NCBI RefSeq assembly: GCF_000147815.2
Contig: NC_015957.1
Span: forward strand, 8,122,001 to 8,186,000
Direction: 5' to 3'
Origin: Streptomyces violaceusniger Tu 4113
GTDB taxonomy: Bacteria > Actinomycetota > Actinomycetes > Streptomycetales > Streptomycetaceae
DNA: 64,000 bases
Shown: piece by piece, positions 22,881 through 32,041 of the stretch
Position numbering within the stretch: position 1 is the stretch's first letter
Layout: the number at the start of each line of letters is the position of its first letter
The notes under the pieces: generated by a model
What the model saw: the letters and a program-made list of their open reading frames with translations, nothing else
What the model was told of the DNA's origin: nothing
Database searches by the model: none
Program-made: the position numbers and the translations under genes

Positions 22881-22953
22881 CGTGACAACGTCCTGGGTCA
22901 AGGGCTGGGGAGCCCGGCGGGCGGGTGCATGGATGGCCGGTCCACGGGCCGGT

Positions 22954-23319
22954 CTACCGGCCGAGCGGGAGCTCGTCGGCGTCGAAGCAGGTGCGGTCGC
23001 CGGTGTGGCAGGCGGCGCCGACCTGGTCGACCTTGACGAGGATGGTGTCGGCGTCGCAGTCGAGGGCGACGGACTTGACCCGCTGGATATGGCCGGAGGT
23101 GTCGCCCTTGACCCAGTACTCCTGGCGGCTGCGGCTCCAGTAGGTGCAGCGGCCGGTGGTGAGGGTGCGGTGCAGCGCCTCGTCGTCCATCCAGCCGAGC
23201 ATCAGCACCTCACCGGTGTCGTACTGCTGGGCGATGGCGGGCAGCAGGCCGTCGGCGCCGCGCTTGAGGCGGGCGGCGAGGGCCGGGTCGAGGGCGGAGG
23301 GGCGGTCGGAGCCGGTCAT
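22954..23319 (-). CDS. hisI: Phosphoribosyl-AMP cyclohydrolase
   Basis: 121 aa. Zinc and catalytic residues appear in [51 protein letters not shown]. It opens the purine ring of phosphoribosyl-AMP in histidine synthesis. It stands apart from the other his genes, immediately upstream of trpE, so his and trp expression may be partly joined. No HisE is present in the window. Confidence 0.94.
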   Translation of the reverse strand: MTGSDRPSALDPALAARLKRGADGLLPAIAQQYDTGEVLMLGWMDDEALHRTLTTGRCTYWSRSRQEYWVKGDTSGHIQRVKSVALDCDADTILVKVDQVGAACHTGDRTCFDADELPLGR

Positions 23320-23426
23320 GCGACCATTCTGCACTTCCGGAGAGGGGTCTCCGCCAATGATCTCCGCCGGGCCGGTATGCCGGGCCCGATGGTCGGGTTG
23401 TCGGTGGAATGGGGCATGCTTCGGGC

Positions 23427-24458
23427 ATGACGTTTCCGCCGCCGTCGAATGACCCCAACCGGCCTGGAAACGGCGGGGGGTTCGGTCCACCGCCGCAGCC
23501 GCAGCAGCAGCCACCGTCTCAGCCCCCGCAGCCTCCTCAGCAGCAGCCGCAGGGCTTCGGGCCGCCGCCCCCGGCGGACCAGCCCGCGCAGCCGGGCGGG
23601 CCCGGGCCGCAGGCCCAGCCTGGTCCGTACGCCCAGCCCGGTCCGCCCGGGCAGCCCAGCGGCGGTTTCGGCCCGCCGACCCCACCGGCCCTGCTGCCCG
23701 GCGGGCCGCCGCCGGGCGCGCTCCCGCCGGGGGCCATACCCCCGGGTGCGCTGCCGCCTCCCCCGCCGACCGGCCTCGGCGGTTCCAAGGTCACGGCGAT
23801 CGTCATCGCGGCGGTGGTGGCCGCGGCGGTGGTCGTCGGCGCGATCGTCATCGGAACGAAGGACCACGGAGACAAGAAGACGTCGGCCGACGCCGGCCCG
23901 TCCGCCTCCGCCTCCGCCTCGGACCGCCCCCTCTCCTCGCCCTCGGACGGCGGGGCGACCGCCGCCCCGCCGGGCTCGGAGGACCCCGGCCAGGGCGCGC
24001 CGCTGGGCGGCGGAAGCGATGCCCCCGACGCGGATCCGGACACCTCGGATTCGGCGGCCCCGGACGCGTCGGAGTCCGGCGAGCCCGGTGACAAGGTGCC
24101 GTATGTGGTGCTCGACCCCGGCCAGTGCTTCGACCACCCGGCGATGGACAGCAGCGTCACCAAGGTCGAGAAGCGGTCCTGCCACGGCCCGCACGACGGC
24201 GAGGTGATCGCCAACGAGAAGCTGAGCGGCGACTTCTCCTCCGAGAAGGCGATCCAGACCAAGGCGCTGTCGCTGTGCGGCACGGACGCCAAGAAGCGGC
24301 TCAAGACCATCCCCAACGACGGCCGGATGTATTACTACTACGCGCTGTATCCCGCGCTGGGCACCTACTCCATCCAGGGCGAGGACCAGGTCTCCTGCGC
24401 GCTCACACTGAGCGCCGCACGCGACGGCAAGAAGCTGAGCAAGCCCCTGTCGGGATAG
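23427..24458 (+). CDS. Pro/Gln-rich membrane protein with septum-formation-like domain
   Basis: 343 aa. The first 120 residues are disordered Pro/Gln/Gly repeats. A single membrane helix (about 121-142) follows, then a Ser/Asp/Ala-rich linker and an extracytoplasmic domain of about 120 aa with [18 protein letters not shown] and VSCAL. Four cysteines and the PHDGE pattern resemble the septum-formation family found in actinobacteria. Its role is unknown. ATG 23427 is preferred; an ATG at 23409 is possible and neither has a good ribosome binding site. Divergent from hisI. Confidence 0.75.
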   Translation: MTFPPPSNDPNRPGNGGGFGPPPQPQQQPPSQPPQPPQQQPQGFGPPPPADQPAQPGGPGPQAQPGPYAQPGPPGQPSGGFGPPTPPALLPGGPPPGALPPGAIPPGALPPPPPTGLGGSKVTAIVIAAVVAAAVVVGAIVIGTKDHGDKKTSADAGPSASASASDRPLSSPSDGGATAAPPGSEDPGQGAPLGGGSDAPDADPDTSDSAAPDASESGEPGDKVPYVVLDPGQCFDHPAMDSSVTKVEKRSCHGPHDGEVIANEKLSGDFSSEKAIQTKALSLCGTDAKKRLKTIPNDGRMYYYYALYPALGTYSIQGEDQVSCALTLSAARDGKKLSKPLSG

Positions 24459-24539
24459 GCCGGGCAGGGCGGCCCCGGCGGGGCGCGCGGGGCGGCGCTT
24501 TCCATGGCAGCGGGCGGGCCCCGGTCGTAGGGTGGACGT

Positions 24540-25172
24540 ATGTCCACTCACGCGAAGCGCGAACGCCTGCTCCTCGCCGACCTCTTGGACGGTGCGGGCC
24601 CCGGGGCCCCGACGCTGTGCGAGGGCTGGAACACCCGCGATCTGGCGGCCCATCTGGTGGTCCGCGAGCGCCGCCCCGACGCGGCCGCCGGGGTGCTGGT
24701 CAAGCCGCTGGCCGCGCGGCTGGCCCGGGTGCAGGAGGAGTTCGCGGCGAAGCCGTACGAGGAGCTGCTCCAGCTCTTCCGCACCGGTCCGCCGCGGATG
24801 TCGCCGTTCGCGCTGAAGCAGGTGGACGAGGCGGCCAACAGCTTCGAGTTCTACGTCCACGCCGAGGATGTGCGCCGCGCCCGCCCGGAGTGGACACCGC
24901 GCGAGCTGGACCCGGTCTTCGCCGACACGCTGTGGTCCCGTATCGAGCGCGGCGCCCGGATCTTCGGCCGCCGCTCCCCCGTCGGCCTGGTGCTGCGGCG
25001 TCCGGACGGCCGTACGGCGGTGGCCCACCGCGGCGTCCCGGTCGTCACGGTCACCGGCGAGCCGGGCGAGCTGGCGCTCTTCCTCAGCGGCCGCCAGGAG
25101 GCCGCCCGGGTCGAACTGGAGGGCGACAAGGAGGCCGTGGCCGCGGCGCGTGAGGCCAAGCTGGGCGTCTGA
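24540..25172 (+). CDS. TIGR03085-like DinB/mycothiol-dependent metal-binding protein
   Basis: 210 aa. The N-terminus RLLLADLLDGAGPGAPTLCEGWNTRDLAAHLVVRERR is typical of the DinB/maleylpyruvate-isomerase fold, and FEFYVHAEDVRRA supplies a second histidine for the metal site. A C-terminal domain of about 60 aa follows. Members are thought to be mycothiol-dependent or metal-dependent enzymes with unknown substrates. Its stop is followed by an imperfect 12-bp repeat. Confidence 0.85.
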   Translation: MSTHAKRERLLLADLLDGAGPGAPTLCEGWNTRDLAAHLVVRERRPDAAAGVLVKPLAARLARVQEEFAAKPYEELLQLFRTGPPRMSPFALKQVDEAANSFEFYVHAEDVRRARPEWTPRELDPVFADTLWSRIERGARIFGRRSPVGLVLRRPDGRTAVAHRGVPVVTVTGEPGELALFLSGRQEAARVELEGDKEAVAAAREAKLGV

Positions 25173-25194
25173 GCCGGGCCCTGAGCCGTCCTCG

Positions 25195-25262
25195 GCGGCG
25201 CCCTGAAGGGGCGCGGGGAACTGCGCGACCAGCCACCACGGCGCCGCAGACAATCGACGGCA
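25195..25262. repeat. Interspersed Streptomyces repeat
   Basis: GCCCTGAAGGGGCGCGGGGA followed by ACTGCGCGACCAGCCACCAC is a copy of a repeat family common between Streptomyces genes; the same family occurs inverted near 1290-1396. It lies in the convergent gap between the DinB-like gene and the GH114 gene. The rest of 25173-25358 shows nothing clear. Confidence 0.65.
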
Positions 25263-25358
25263 TCAGGGCACTTCCTTCGACACTGCCCGCACGGGCCGCC
25301 CGCCGCCCGTGACGTATCCCCGCCGCCCGGCGCGCGGCGGGGATTGCCGGAGGAATCC

Positions 25359-26189
25359 CTAACAGGTCTCGCGGACGTAATCCTCACCGTCGTCGGTCGA
25401 GACGTCCTCGTCCCGCAGGACGATGCTGAGCCGGTCGCCCCAGCCCGCACACGCCTTGGCGAAGCCCTCCTCGCCGTACTCGACCACCACGACATGGTCG
25501 TCGTAAGCCTTGGCGAACTCACCGCACTCGTCGTACTCGCCGCACTCCTCGACCACCGCGAAGTCCAGCCCGGCCGCCTTACGGTCGGAGAGCAGCTCCG
25601 CGGTGTTCTTCTGCGCGATGGCCAGCCCCTGGGCGTGTGCGTGTTCCGACAGCAGGGCCATGAACTCCTTGGCGTGAGCGGTGGTCAGCAGCTTTTTGGA
25701 GCGCTCGTAGCTGTCGTAGTTGTCGGGCTCGACGGCGTCGAAGCCGTCCTCGGCGCAGCCGTCGATCCAGCCGTTGACCTTCTCCGCCACGCGCTCGCGC
25801 TTCTTGGCGGTGCTGATGTCGAGCAGCGGTTCCTTCCACTGGGTGTCGATGACGAGATCGCCGTCGCGGTCCCGCAGCAGCAGGTCGTCGGGCCACTGGT
25901 CGCGCTCGCCCGGCTGGACCTGGAAGGCGTTGACGTAACAGATGTTGTACAGCTTGTCCGCCGGGGAGTCCGCGCGGTCGCGGCTGACGATGTCGACACC
26001 CTTCGGCGGGGTGTACTCCCCGCCGATCTGGTAGTCGAAGCCGCCGTGGACGGGCGGCAGCGCCACTTCGGACGCGCTGGCCCCCGAGGACATGGACACG
26101 GCCACGACGGCGGCAGCGGCGGCCGCGGCCGTCGCCACCGACGCGAGGACCCAGCGGCGACGAAGGCGGACGGCATGGCTGGCTGGCAT
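25359..26189 (-). CDS. Secreted GH114-like glycoside hydrolase (endo-alpha-1,4-polygalactosaminidase type)
   Basis: 276 aa. An N-terminal signal ([32 protein letters not shown]) with a possible Arg-Arg export feature is followed by a TIM-barrel domain with FDYQIGG, CYVNAFQVQPGERDQWPDDLL, DGFDAVEPDNYDSY and LDFAVVEECGEYDECG. These match the GH114/TM1410 fold, with acidic catalytic candidates in VEPDN. Several cysteine pairs suit an extracellular location. The ATG at 26189 has GGAG 6 nt upstream; an upstream in-frame ATG (26234) lacks one. Confidence 0.85.
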   Translation of the reverse strand: MPASHAVRLRRRWVLASVATAAAAAAAVVAVSMSSGASASEVALPPVHGGFDYQIGGEYTPPKGVDIVSRDRADSPADKLYNICYVNAFQVQPGERDQWPDDLLLRDRDGDLVIDTQWKEPLLDISTAKKRERVAEKVNGWIDGCAEDGFDAVEPDNYDSYERSKKLLTTAHAKEFMALLSEHAHAQGLAIAQKNTAELLSDRKAAGLDFAVVEECGEYDECGEFAKAYDDHVVVVEYGEEGFAKACAGWGDRLSIVLRDEDVSTDDGEDYVRETC

Positions 26190-26479
26190 GAAAGCTCCAA
26201 CACTCGCGGGTAACGGCCCCGCCTCGGATGGCATCCGCCGTCCTGGCGACTGAGTCCGGGCTCGGGACCGGAACCGGACCCCCTACCGGCTGGGCGTACC
26301 TCTTGGGCGGCACGGGGGCGGTACACCCGTGCGGCTGTTGTGATCAAAGCGGCCCCCGGCAACGGCGTCAAGTCGGCAGCCCCCAGGACCGGACCGCTGC
26401 CGCGGCCGTCATCCGACCGCCACGACGCCCCTCCCGCGCGGCAGTTCGCGCGGCAGTTCGCGCCCCCGCCCGCGGACCC

Positions 26480-27223
26480 CTACTGGGCGCTCGCGGCCGG
26501 GCGCACCACGATCTCGTTGACGTCGACCTCAGCCGGCTGGCTGATGGCGTACGCGACGGCGTCGGCGATCGCGGAGGCGGGCAGGGCCACCGCGCGGTAG
26601 GTCTTCATGGCCTCACGGGCGCCCGGATCGGAGATGGAGTCGGCGAGTTCGGACTCGGTCACGCCCGGGGAGACCAGGCTGACCCGGATGTCACCGGCCG
26701 ATTCCTGGCGCAGCCCCTCCGAGATGGCGCGTACGGCGAACTTGGTGGCGCAGTACACCGCGGCGGTGGGCGACACCTCGTACGCGCCGACCGAGGCGAT
26801 ATTCACGATGTGCCCGCCACCCTGCTCCTTCATCACCGGCAGCGCCGCGGCGATTCCGTACAGCACACCGCGCACATTCACATCGAGCATCCGGTCCCAC
26901 TCGTCGACCTTCAGCGCCTCGAGCGGCGAGAGGGGCATCACCCCGGCGTTGTTGACGATCACATCCACCCGCCCGAACCGCTCCCGGGCGGCGGCCACGA
27001 AGTCCCGCATGTCCCCGGCCGCGGTGACATCCAGCCCCTGATACGCCGCGCTGCCGCCCTCGGCGGTGATCTGCCCGGCCAGCTCCCCCAGCCGCTCGGT
27101 CCGCCGCGCCCCCAGATACACCCGGTGCCCATCGGCGGCGAGCCGACGCGCGGTCGCCTCGCCGATCCCACTGCTGGCCCCGGTGATGAGCACGACCTTG
27201 CCCGTCTCGGTGATGGCGTTCAT
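26480..27223 (-). CDS. SDR-family NAD(P)-dependent oxidoreductase
   Basis: 247 aa. Classical short-chain dehydrogenase with TGASSGIG (residues 14-21), NNAG near 88, catalytic Ser in NIASVG and YCATK as the Tyr-Lys pair. The preference for NADPH is suggested by the GARRTER segment after beta-2. Substrate unknown. It is divergent from an OsmC gene across 166 bp; a CCAGGA-TCCTGG inverted repeat at 27297-27316 lies between them and could be an operator. The space 26190-26479 holds nothing recognisable. Confidence 0.9.
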   Translation of the reverse strand: MNAITETGKVVLITGASSGIGEATARRLAADGHRVYLGARRTERLGELAGQITAEGGSAAYQGLDVTAAGDMRDFVAAARERFGRVDVIVNNAGVMPLSPLEALKVDEWDRMLDVNVRGVLYGIAAALPVMKEQGGGHIVNIASVGAYEVSPTAAVYCATKFAVRAISEGLRQESAGDIRVSLVSPGVTESELADSISDPGAREAMKTYRAVALPASAIADAVAYAISQPAEVDVNEIVVRPAASAQ

Positions 27224-27389
27224 GGCGGTATCCCTTTCGCTCCTGATCCCGTTTCTGTCCTGCCCCACCGAGTCTGGGCAGGTCAGCGGCCCTGTACCAG
27301 GACCCGCTTCTCCTGGGTGCGGCACACCCTGTCAGTGGGCCGCGCCATCATTGAACGAGCGCTTCACAACGGAAGGGAGCACACAGCCG

Positions 27390-27860
27390 ATGGGCCGACA
27401 GCACTCCTACCGCGCCACCGTCCGGTGGACCGGCAATACCGGTTCGGGGACGAGTGGTTACCGGGGCTACGGGCGGGCGCACGACATTCTCGGGGACGGC
27501 AAGCCGACCCTGCGGGGCAGCGCCGATCCGGCGTTTCTGGGGGATCCGGGGTGCTGGAATCCGGAGGAGTTCCTGCTGGTCTCGCGCTCGCAGTGCCACA
27601 TGCTGACGTACCTGTCCGTATGCGCCCGGGACGGGGTGAGGATCACGGCGTACGAGGACGTCGCCACCGGGGTCATGGAGGAGGCGGCCGGGCGCAGTGG
27701 GCGCTTTGCCGAGGTGGTGCTCAATCCGGTGGTCACCGTCGCGGACGCGGCGATGGCGGAGCGGGCGCGTTCGGCGCACCATGACGCCCATCAGACGTGC
27801 TTCATCGCCAATTCGGTCAACTTTCCCGTCCATCACCGGCCGACCATCCGGGTCGGCTGA
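27390..27860 (+). CDS. OsmC-family peroxiredoxin-like protein
   Basis: 156 aa. Conserved redox cysteines: Cys69 in SRSQCHMLTYL and Cys137 in HQTCFIANSVNFPV, the arrangement of OsmC/Ohr proteins that reduce organic hydroperoxides. The ATG follows GGAAGGGAGC with 9 nt spacing. Convergent with the alkene reductase; 16 bp separate their stops. A 14-bp tandem duplication spans its stop. Confidence 0.88.
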   Translation: MGRQHSYRATVRWTGNTGSGTSGYRGYGRAHDILGDGKPTLRGSADPAFLGDPGCWNPEEFLLVSRSQCHMLTYLSVCARDGVRITAYEDVATGVMEEAAGRSGRFAEVVLNPVVTVADAAMAERARSAHHDAHQTCFIANSVNFPVHHRPTIRVG

Positions 27861-27875
27861 GCCGGGTCGGCTGGG
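27848..27875. repeat. 14-bp tandem duplication over the OsmC stop
   Basis: CCGGGTCGGCTGAG (27848-27861) is followed directly by CCGGGTCGGCTGGG (27862-27875), one mismatch. The TGA stop (27858-27860) is inside the first copy, and the second ends just before the opposing gene's stop. Confidence 0.85.
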
Positions 27876-27876
27876 C

Positions 27877-28977
27877 TCAGGCCGCCGTCAGTGTGGGGTA
27901 GTCCGTGTAGCCGGTCTCGCCGCCCACGTACATCAGATACGCGTCCCGGATGGGGTTGAGCGGGGCGCCGGTGCGCAGGCGGGTCACCAGGTCGGGGTTG
28001 GCCAGGAAGGTGCGGCCGAGGGCGATCAGGTCGGCTCCGGCGGCCAGCAGTCGCTCGGCCTGGTGCATGCCGCCGTCGGCGGGGACGCCGTCGCCGGGCA
28101 GTGAGGGGTTGGCGATCAGGGTGGCGGGCCAGGCGGCGCGGAGTTCCCGGAAGAGGGGGTGGTCCGGTTCGGCGCGGACGATGTGGAGGTAGGTGAGGCC
28201 GGTGTCCGCCAGTTCCTTGATGAGGGCGGGGTAGAGGGTCTCGGGGTCGCCCTCCTCGATGCCGTTGACGGTGGATCCCGGGGAGATGCGCAGGCCCACC
28301 CGCTCGGGGCCGATCGCGTCGGCGACGGCGTGGACCACCTCGGCCACGAATCGGATGCGCCCGGCCACCGAGCCGCCGTAGGCGTCGGTGCGGCGGTTGG
28401 TGTTCCGGGCCAGGAACTGGTGGAGGAGGTAGCCGTTGGCGGCGTGCACCTCCACTCCGGCGAAGCCCGCGTCGAGGGCGTTGCGCGCGGCGGTGGCGAA
28501 GTCGGCGACGGTGGAGCGGATCTCCTCGACCGTCATCTCGCGTGGTACAACGGCCTCTTGGTGGCCGCCGGGGGTGAAGATCGTCTCCGGGAACGGGACC
28601 GGCGAGGGAGCCACCGGCGTCAGTCCGCTGGTGTCCGGGTGGCCGACCCGGCCGCCGTGCTGCAGTTGGAGGAACATCCGGCCGCCCGCCGCGTGCACCG
28701 CGTCGGTCACCCGCCGCCATCCGGCCACCTGCGCCGCGCTGTGGATCGCGGCGATGTCGGGGTAGGTCTGCCCCACCGCGTTGGGCGTGGCGGCCTCGGC
28801 GACGATCAGCCCGGCCGTGGCGCGCTGGGCGTAGTAGGTGGCCATGATCGGTTCGGGTACACCGTCGGCGGCGGCGCGGTTGCGGGTCATCGGCGCCATC
28901 ACCAGGCGGTTGGGCAGCTCCAGCGGGCCCAGGCGGGCGGGTTCGAAGAGGCGGGGTATCCGGGGTGTGTGCGTCAT
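27877..28977 (-). CDS. Alkene reductase (old yellow enzyme family, NemA-like)
   Basis: 366 aa, full length. FMN barrel with LVMAPMTRNRA, LQLQHGGRVGHP, GVEVHAANGYLLHQFLARNTNRRTDAYGGS and LGRTFLANPDL. It reduces activated C=C bonds or nitro groups with NAD(P)H. Divergent from a MerR regulator; the shared 78-bp region has palindromes inside a MerR-type promoter whose predicted -10 lies 6 bp before the ATG, so the transcript may be leaderless. Confidence 0.95.
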   Translation of the reverse strand: MTHTPRIPRLFEPARLGPLELPNRLVMAPMTRNRAAADGVPEPIMATYYAQRATAGLIVAEAATPNAVGQTYPDIAAIHSAAQVAGWRRVTDAVHAAGGRMFLQLQHGGRVGHPDTSGLTPVAPSPVPFPETIFTPGGHQEAVVPREMTVEEIRSTVADFATAARNALDAGFAGVEVHAANGYLLHQFLARNTNRRTDAYGGSVAGRIRFVAEVVHAVADAIGPERVGLRISPGSTVNGIEEGDPETLYPALIKELADTGLTYLHIVRAEPDHPLFRELRAAWPATLIANPSLPGDGVPADGGMHQAERLLAAGADLIALGRTFLANPDLVTRLRTGAPLNPIRDAYLMYVGGETGYTDYPTLTAA

Positions 28978-28983
28978 GCCGGT

Positions 28984-29017
28984 ACGGTAGAACTTGACAT
29001 CAATGTCAGATTCAAGT
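28984..29017 (-). promoter_or_regulatory. MerR-type promoter with embedded operator
   Basis: On the minus strand TTGAAT (29010-29015) and TACCGT (28984-28989) are separated by 20 bp, longer than usual, as in MerR-activated promoters. Inside are TGACAT-CA-ATGTCA (28995-29008) and outer arms ACTTGA/TCAAGT (28992-29017). Confidence 0.6.
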
Positions 29018-29055
29018 CCCCGGAGTCACGGCCCAACCCGGCAGACGAGGTGAGC

Positions 29056-29433
29056 ATGCGGATCGGCGAACTGGCTCGGCGCACCAGCGTGAGCGAGCGC
29101 TCCCTGCGCTATTACGAGAAGCAGGGCCTGATGACGGCCGAGCGTACGCCGGGCGGCCATCGCGATTACCCCGAGAGCGCGGTGGACCGGGTCATCCGCA
29201 TCCAGGAACTCTTCGCCGCCGGGCTGTGCAGCGAGAAGATCGCCCAACTGCTCCCCTGTATGCGCGATACGGACGGCGGCCCGTCCCGGCGGGCCAACTC
29301 CCAGCTCGTCTCCGACCTCACCACGGAGCGGAAGCGCATCAACCGGATGATCGATGACCTGCTCCGCTCCCGCGATGTCCTGGACGAGGTGATCGCGACG
29401 GCGTCGGAGACCGGCGAACCACCCTCCCCGTAA
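29056..29433 (+). CDS. MerR-family transcriptional regulator
   Basis: 125 aa. N-terminal winged helix MRIGELARRTSVSERSLRYYEKQGLM, then HRDYPESAVDRV and a dimerisation helix. Cysteines in GLCSEKIAQLLPCMRD could sense electrophiles or thiol stress. It probably controls the divergent alkene reductase. The ATG has GAGGTG upstream. The 3' end, including the TAA stop, is part of a perfect 23-bp duplication. Confidence 0.92.
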   Translation: MRIGELARRTSVSERSLRYYEKQGLMTAERTPGGHRDYPESAVDRVIRIQELFAAGLCSEKIAQLLPCMRDTDGGPSRRANSQLVSDLTTERKRINRMIDDLLRSRDVLDEVIATASETGEPPSP

Positions 29434-29455
29434 CCGGCGAACCACCCTCCCCGTA
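29410..29455. repeat. Perfect 23-bp tandem duplication at the merR stop
   Basis: ACCGGCGAACCACCCTCCCC plus GTA occurs at 29410-29432 and again at 29433-29455 without mismatch. The last codons and the TAA stop (29431-29433) are within it. Confidence 0.95.
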
Positions 29456-29525
29456 AGTGGTGTGGCACAGATCACGGGAACCACCTCCGCCGTGCGGAGA
29501 GGCACGGGTGTGAGGTGCAAACAAC

Positions 29526-30167
29526 ATGAGTGATGGCCTGCGAGCGCGGGTACGGGCGGGTGACCGCGAGGCGTTCGCAGAGCTCTACGCGGAGTACGCA
29601 CGCGCGGTCTACAACCACGCCTACCGGCTGACCGGCAACTGGTCGGTGGCCGAGGAGGTGATGGGGGACACGTTCCTCGACGCCTGGCGTACCCGGGAGC
29701 AACTGGAGCCGGGCGACGGCACGCTGAAACCGTGGCTGCTGGGCGTGGCGACGAACAAGGCCCGCAACGCCAACCGCGGCATCGGCCGGCGCCTGGCCTT
29801 CCTGGCCCGCCGCCCGGCGCCCGCCCCGGTGGCGGACTTCGCCGACGAGACCGCCGGGCGGATCGACGACGCCCGCCGGCTCGCCGCCGTACGCACGGTC
29901 TACGGCCGGCTGCGGCGCGGCGAGCAGGAGGTGCTGGCGCTGTGCGTGTGGTCCGGGCTGGACTACGCGCAGGCCGCCCAGGCGCTGGGGATTCCGGTCG
30001 GCACCGTGCGCTCGCGGCTGTCCCGGGCCCGCACCCGGCTGCGCAAGCTCGCCGAGCAGCGGCTCGCGGAAGAAAAGACGGAACCGCCACCCCGTCGCGG
30101 AGAGGTACAGCGTGAGGCCGCGTTCGCGGCCCTGCCCTATCAGGAGTTTCAGGAGGAACCCCGATGA
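29526..30167 (+). CDS. ECF RNA polymerase sigma factor
   Basis: 213 aa. Sigma-2 region: AFAELYAEYARAVYNHAYRLTGNWSVAEEVMGDTFLDAW (about residues 15-55). Sigma-4 helix-turn-helix: RLRRGEQEVLALCVWSGLDYAQAAQALGIPVGTVRSRLSRAR (about 129-170). It overlaps the next gene by ATGA, the usual coupling of ECF factors to a membrane partner. The promoter likely lies in 29456-29525. Confidence 0.93.
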   Translation: MSDGLRARVRAGDREAFAELYAEYARAVYNHAYRLTGNWSVAEEVMGDTFLDAWRTREQLEPGDGTLKPWLLGVATNKARNANRGIGRRLAFLARRPAPAPVADFADETAGRIDDARRLAAVRTVYGRLRRGEQEVLALCVWSGLDYAQAAQALGIPVGTVRSRLSRARTRLRKLAEQRLAEEKTEPPPRRGEVQREAAFAALPYQEFQEEPR

Positions 30168-31198
30168 ACGCCGCTGGCTCCGGGCCCGACCGGGCCGAGC
30201 ACGAGGAAGCGGAACGCGAGGAACTGGCCCGGCTGCTTCCCGCACCGGCCGAGCGGGACGTTCCTTCCGAGCCCTACCTCCACCACAAGGACCGTTTGAT
30301 GCAGCACATCGATGACGACCAGAACCGCACCCCCGCCCCCGCCCGGAAGGCCGGGCCGCGGCTGCTGCGCCCCGCGCTGGTGATGCCCGCCGCGGCCCTG
30401 GCGCTGGCCGGGGCGCTGGCCGTCACCTTCACCGGGGGCGGAGGGTCCGGCGACAGCGCCGCCCAGCCCCGCGAGAGCGCCACCGTCCTGCTCGACCGGA
30501 TCGCCGGGACCGCGGCGAAGTCGGACGTCCAGCCGGTGCGCCAGGATCAGTTCGTCTACCTCAAGAGCGTCGGGGCCGGGGCCGAGATGAAGGAGAACGG
30601 CGCCTCCAAGCTGGAGCCGCGGAGCGAGCGCGAGGTCTGGAAGTCGCAGCGGGTGAAGCGGATCAACAAGACCGGCGAGATACACGATGACGAGGGCTAC
30701 TCCCCGATGTACGAACTGGGAGGGTCCACGGCGGGCATCGACCGCCCCACGTACCAGTGGCTGGCGTCCCTGCCGACCGACCCGGACGTCCTGCTCAAGG
30801 AGCTGTACCGGATGACCGAGGCAGAGGACGGCCAGGAGAAGACGCAGGCCGTCTTCGACCAGGTCGGTCGGTTGCTGGGCGATGTGATGCCGCCGGAGAA
30901 CGCCGCCGCGCTGTACAAGGCCGCCGCGAAGATCCCCGGGGTGACGCGGCAGGAGGACGCGGTGGACGCGGCGGGCCGCCACGGGTTCGCCATCACCCGC
31001 GTCGACAAGCGGACGTGGGTCGCGACCGAGTGGGTCTTCGACCGGGACAGCCTCGCCTTCCTCGGTGACCGCAGCTACCGGACGAAGGACTTCGCGGCGG
31101 GCAAGAAGGGTGACGTCCTGGAGGAGGACGCCACTCTGGAGAGCGGGATCGTCGACCACTACCGCGAGCGGCCGCAGGGCGACGGCACCGCGAAGTGA
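30164..31198 (+). CDS. CU044_5270-family membrane protein coupled to the sigma factor
   Basis: 344 aa. A cytoplasmic N-terminus (about 65 aa, with a conserved-looking HHKDRLMQHI) precedes one membrane helix (about residues 71-90) and an extracytoplasmic domain of about 250 aa ending EEDATLESGIVDHYRERPQ. Layout and coupling suggest an anti-sigma-like sensor, but no ZAS zinc motif is seen, so this is an inference. The family is typically paired with ECF factors in actinobacteria. Confidence 0.85.
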   Translation: MNAAGSGPDRAEHEEAEREELARLLPAPAERDVPSEPYLHHKDRLMQHIDDDQNRTPAPARKAGPRLLRPALVMPAAALALAGALAVTFTGGGGSGDSAAQPRESATVLLDRIAGTAAKSDVQPVRQDQFVYLKSVGAGAEMKENGASKLEPRSEREVWKSQRVKRINKTGEIHDDEGYSPMYELGGSTAGIDRPTYQWLASLPTDPDVLLKELYRMTEAEDGQEKTQAVFDQVGRLLGDVMPPENAAALYKAAAKIPGVTRQEDAVDAAGRHGFAITRVDKRTWVATEWVFDRDSLAFLGDRSYRTKDFAAGKKGDVLEEDATLESGIVDHYRERPQGDGTAK

Positions 31199-31223
31199 CG
31201 CCCGTGACGTCCTGAAAGCCGAC

Positions 31224-31257
31224 GCGGCGGGGGTCACCGTACGGTGGCCCCCGCCGC
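31224..31257. terminator. Bidirectional hairpin terminator
   Basis: GCGGCGGGGGTCACCGT and ACGGTGGCCCCCGCCGC form a 17-bp stem with one mismatch between the convergent sigma-operon (+) and hisF (-). Confidence 0.85.
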
Positions 31258-31270
31258 AGGCGTGGATCCC

Positions 31271-32041
31271 TCAGCGGACCGGGTGCCCCGCGTCCCGCAG
31301 CGCGTCCTTGACCTCGCCGATCCGAAGGTCGCCGAAGTGGAAGACGGAGGCAGCCAGCACCGCGTCCGCGCCCGCCGCGACCGCCGGGGCGAAGTCGGCC
31401 AGCTTCCCCGCGCCGCCGCTGGCGATGACCGGGATGGTGACGTGCTTGCGGACGGACTCGATCATGGCCGTGTCATAGCCGTCCTTCGTGCCGTCCGCGT
31501 CCATGGAGTTCAGCAGGATCTCCCCCGCGCCCAGCTCCGCCGCGCGGTGGGCCCATTCGACGGCGTCGATGCCGGTGCCGCGGCGGCCGCCATGGGTGGT
31601 GACCTCGTAGCCGGAGGAGGTCACCGTCCCTTCGGGACAGCGGCGGGCGTCGACCGAGAGGACGAGCACCTGGCTGCCGAAGCGCTGGGAGATCTCGCGG
31701 ATGAGCTCGGGGCGGGCGATGGCGGCGGTGTTGACGCCGACCTTGTCCGCCCCGGCGCGCAGCAGCTTGTCGACGTCCTCCGGGGTGCGGACGCCCCCGC
31801 CGACCGTCAGCGGGATGAAGACCTGCTCGGCGGTGCGGCGGACCACGTCGTAGGTGGTCTCGCGGTCGCCGGAGGAGGCGGTGATGTCGAGAAAGGTCAG
31901 CTCGTCCGCGCCCTCCTCGCCGTAGACCTTGGCCATCTCGACCGGGTCGCCCGCGTCGCGCAGATTCTGGAAGTTGACGCCCTTGACGACCCGGCCGTTG
32001 TCCACGTCCAGGCAGGGGATGACTCGGACCGCCAGGGTCAT
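31271..32041 (-). CDS. hisF: Imidazole glycerol phosphate synthase cyclase subunit
   Basis: 256 aa barrel. Catalytic Asp in [14 protein letters not shown] and Asp in [14 protein letters not shown]; phosphate loops [10 protein letters not shown] and ASGGAGK. With HisH it converts PRFAR and ammonia to IGP and AICAR. The ATG overlaps the stop of the RidA-like gene (ATGA). Last gene of the main his operon here. Confidence 0.97.
   Translation of the reverse strand: MTLAVRVIPCLDVDNGRVVKGVNFQNLRDAGDPVEMAKVYGEEGADELTFLDITASSGDRETTYDVVRRTAEQVFIPLTVGGGVRTPEDVDKLLRAGADKVGVNTAAIARPELIREISQRFGSQVLVLSVDARRCPEGTVTSSGYEVTTHGGRRGTGIDAVEWAHRAAELGAGEILLNSMDADGTKDGYDTAMIESVRKHVTIPVIASGGAGKLADFAPAVAAGADAVLAASVFHFGDLRIGEVKDALRDAGHPVR

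Noticed and set aside
22881..22953. Possible trp attenuator leader peptide before trpE.
   Set aside because: The only short ORF there contains no tryptophan codons and no competing hairpins were evident.
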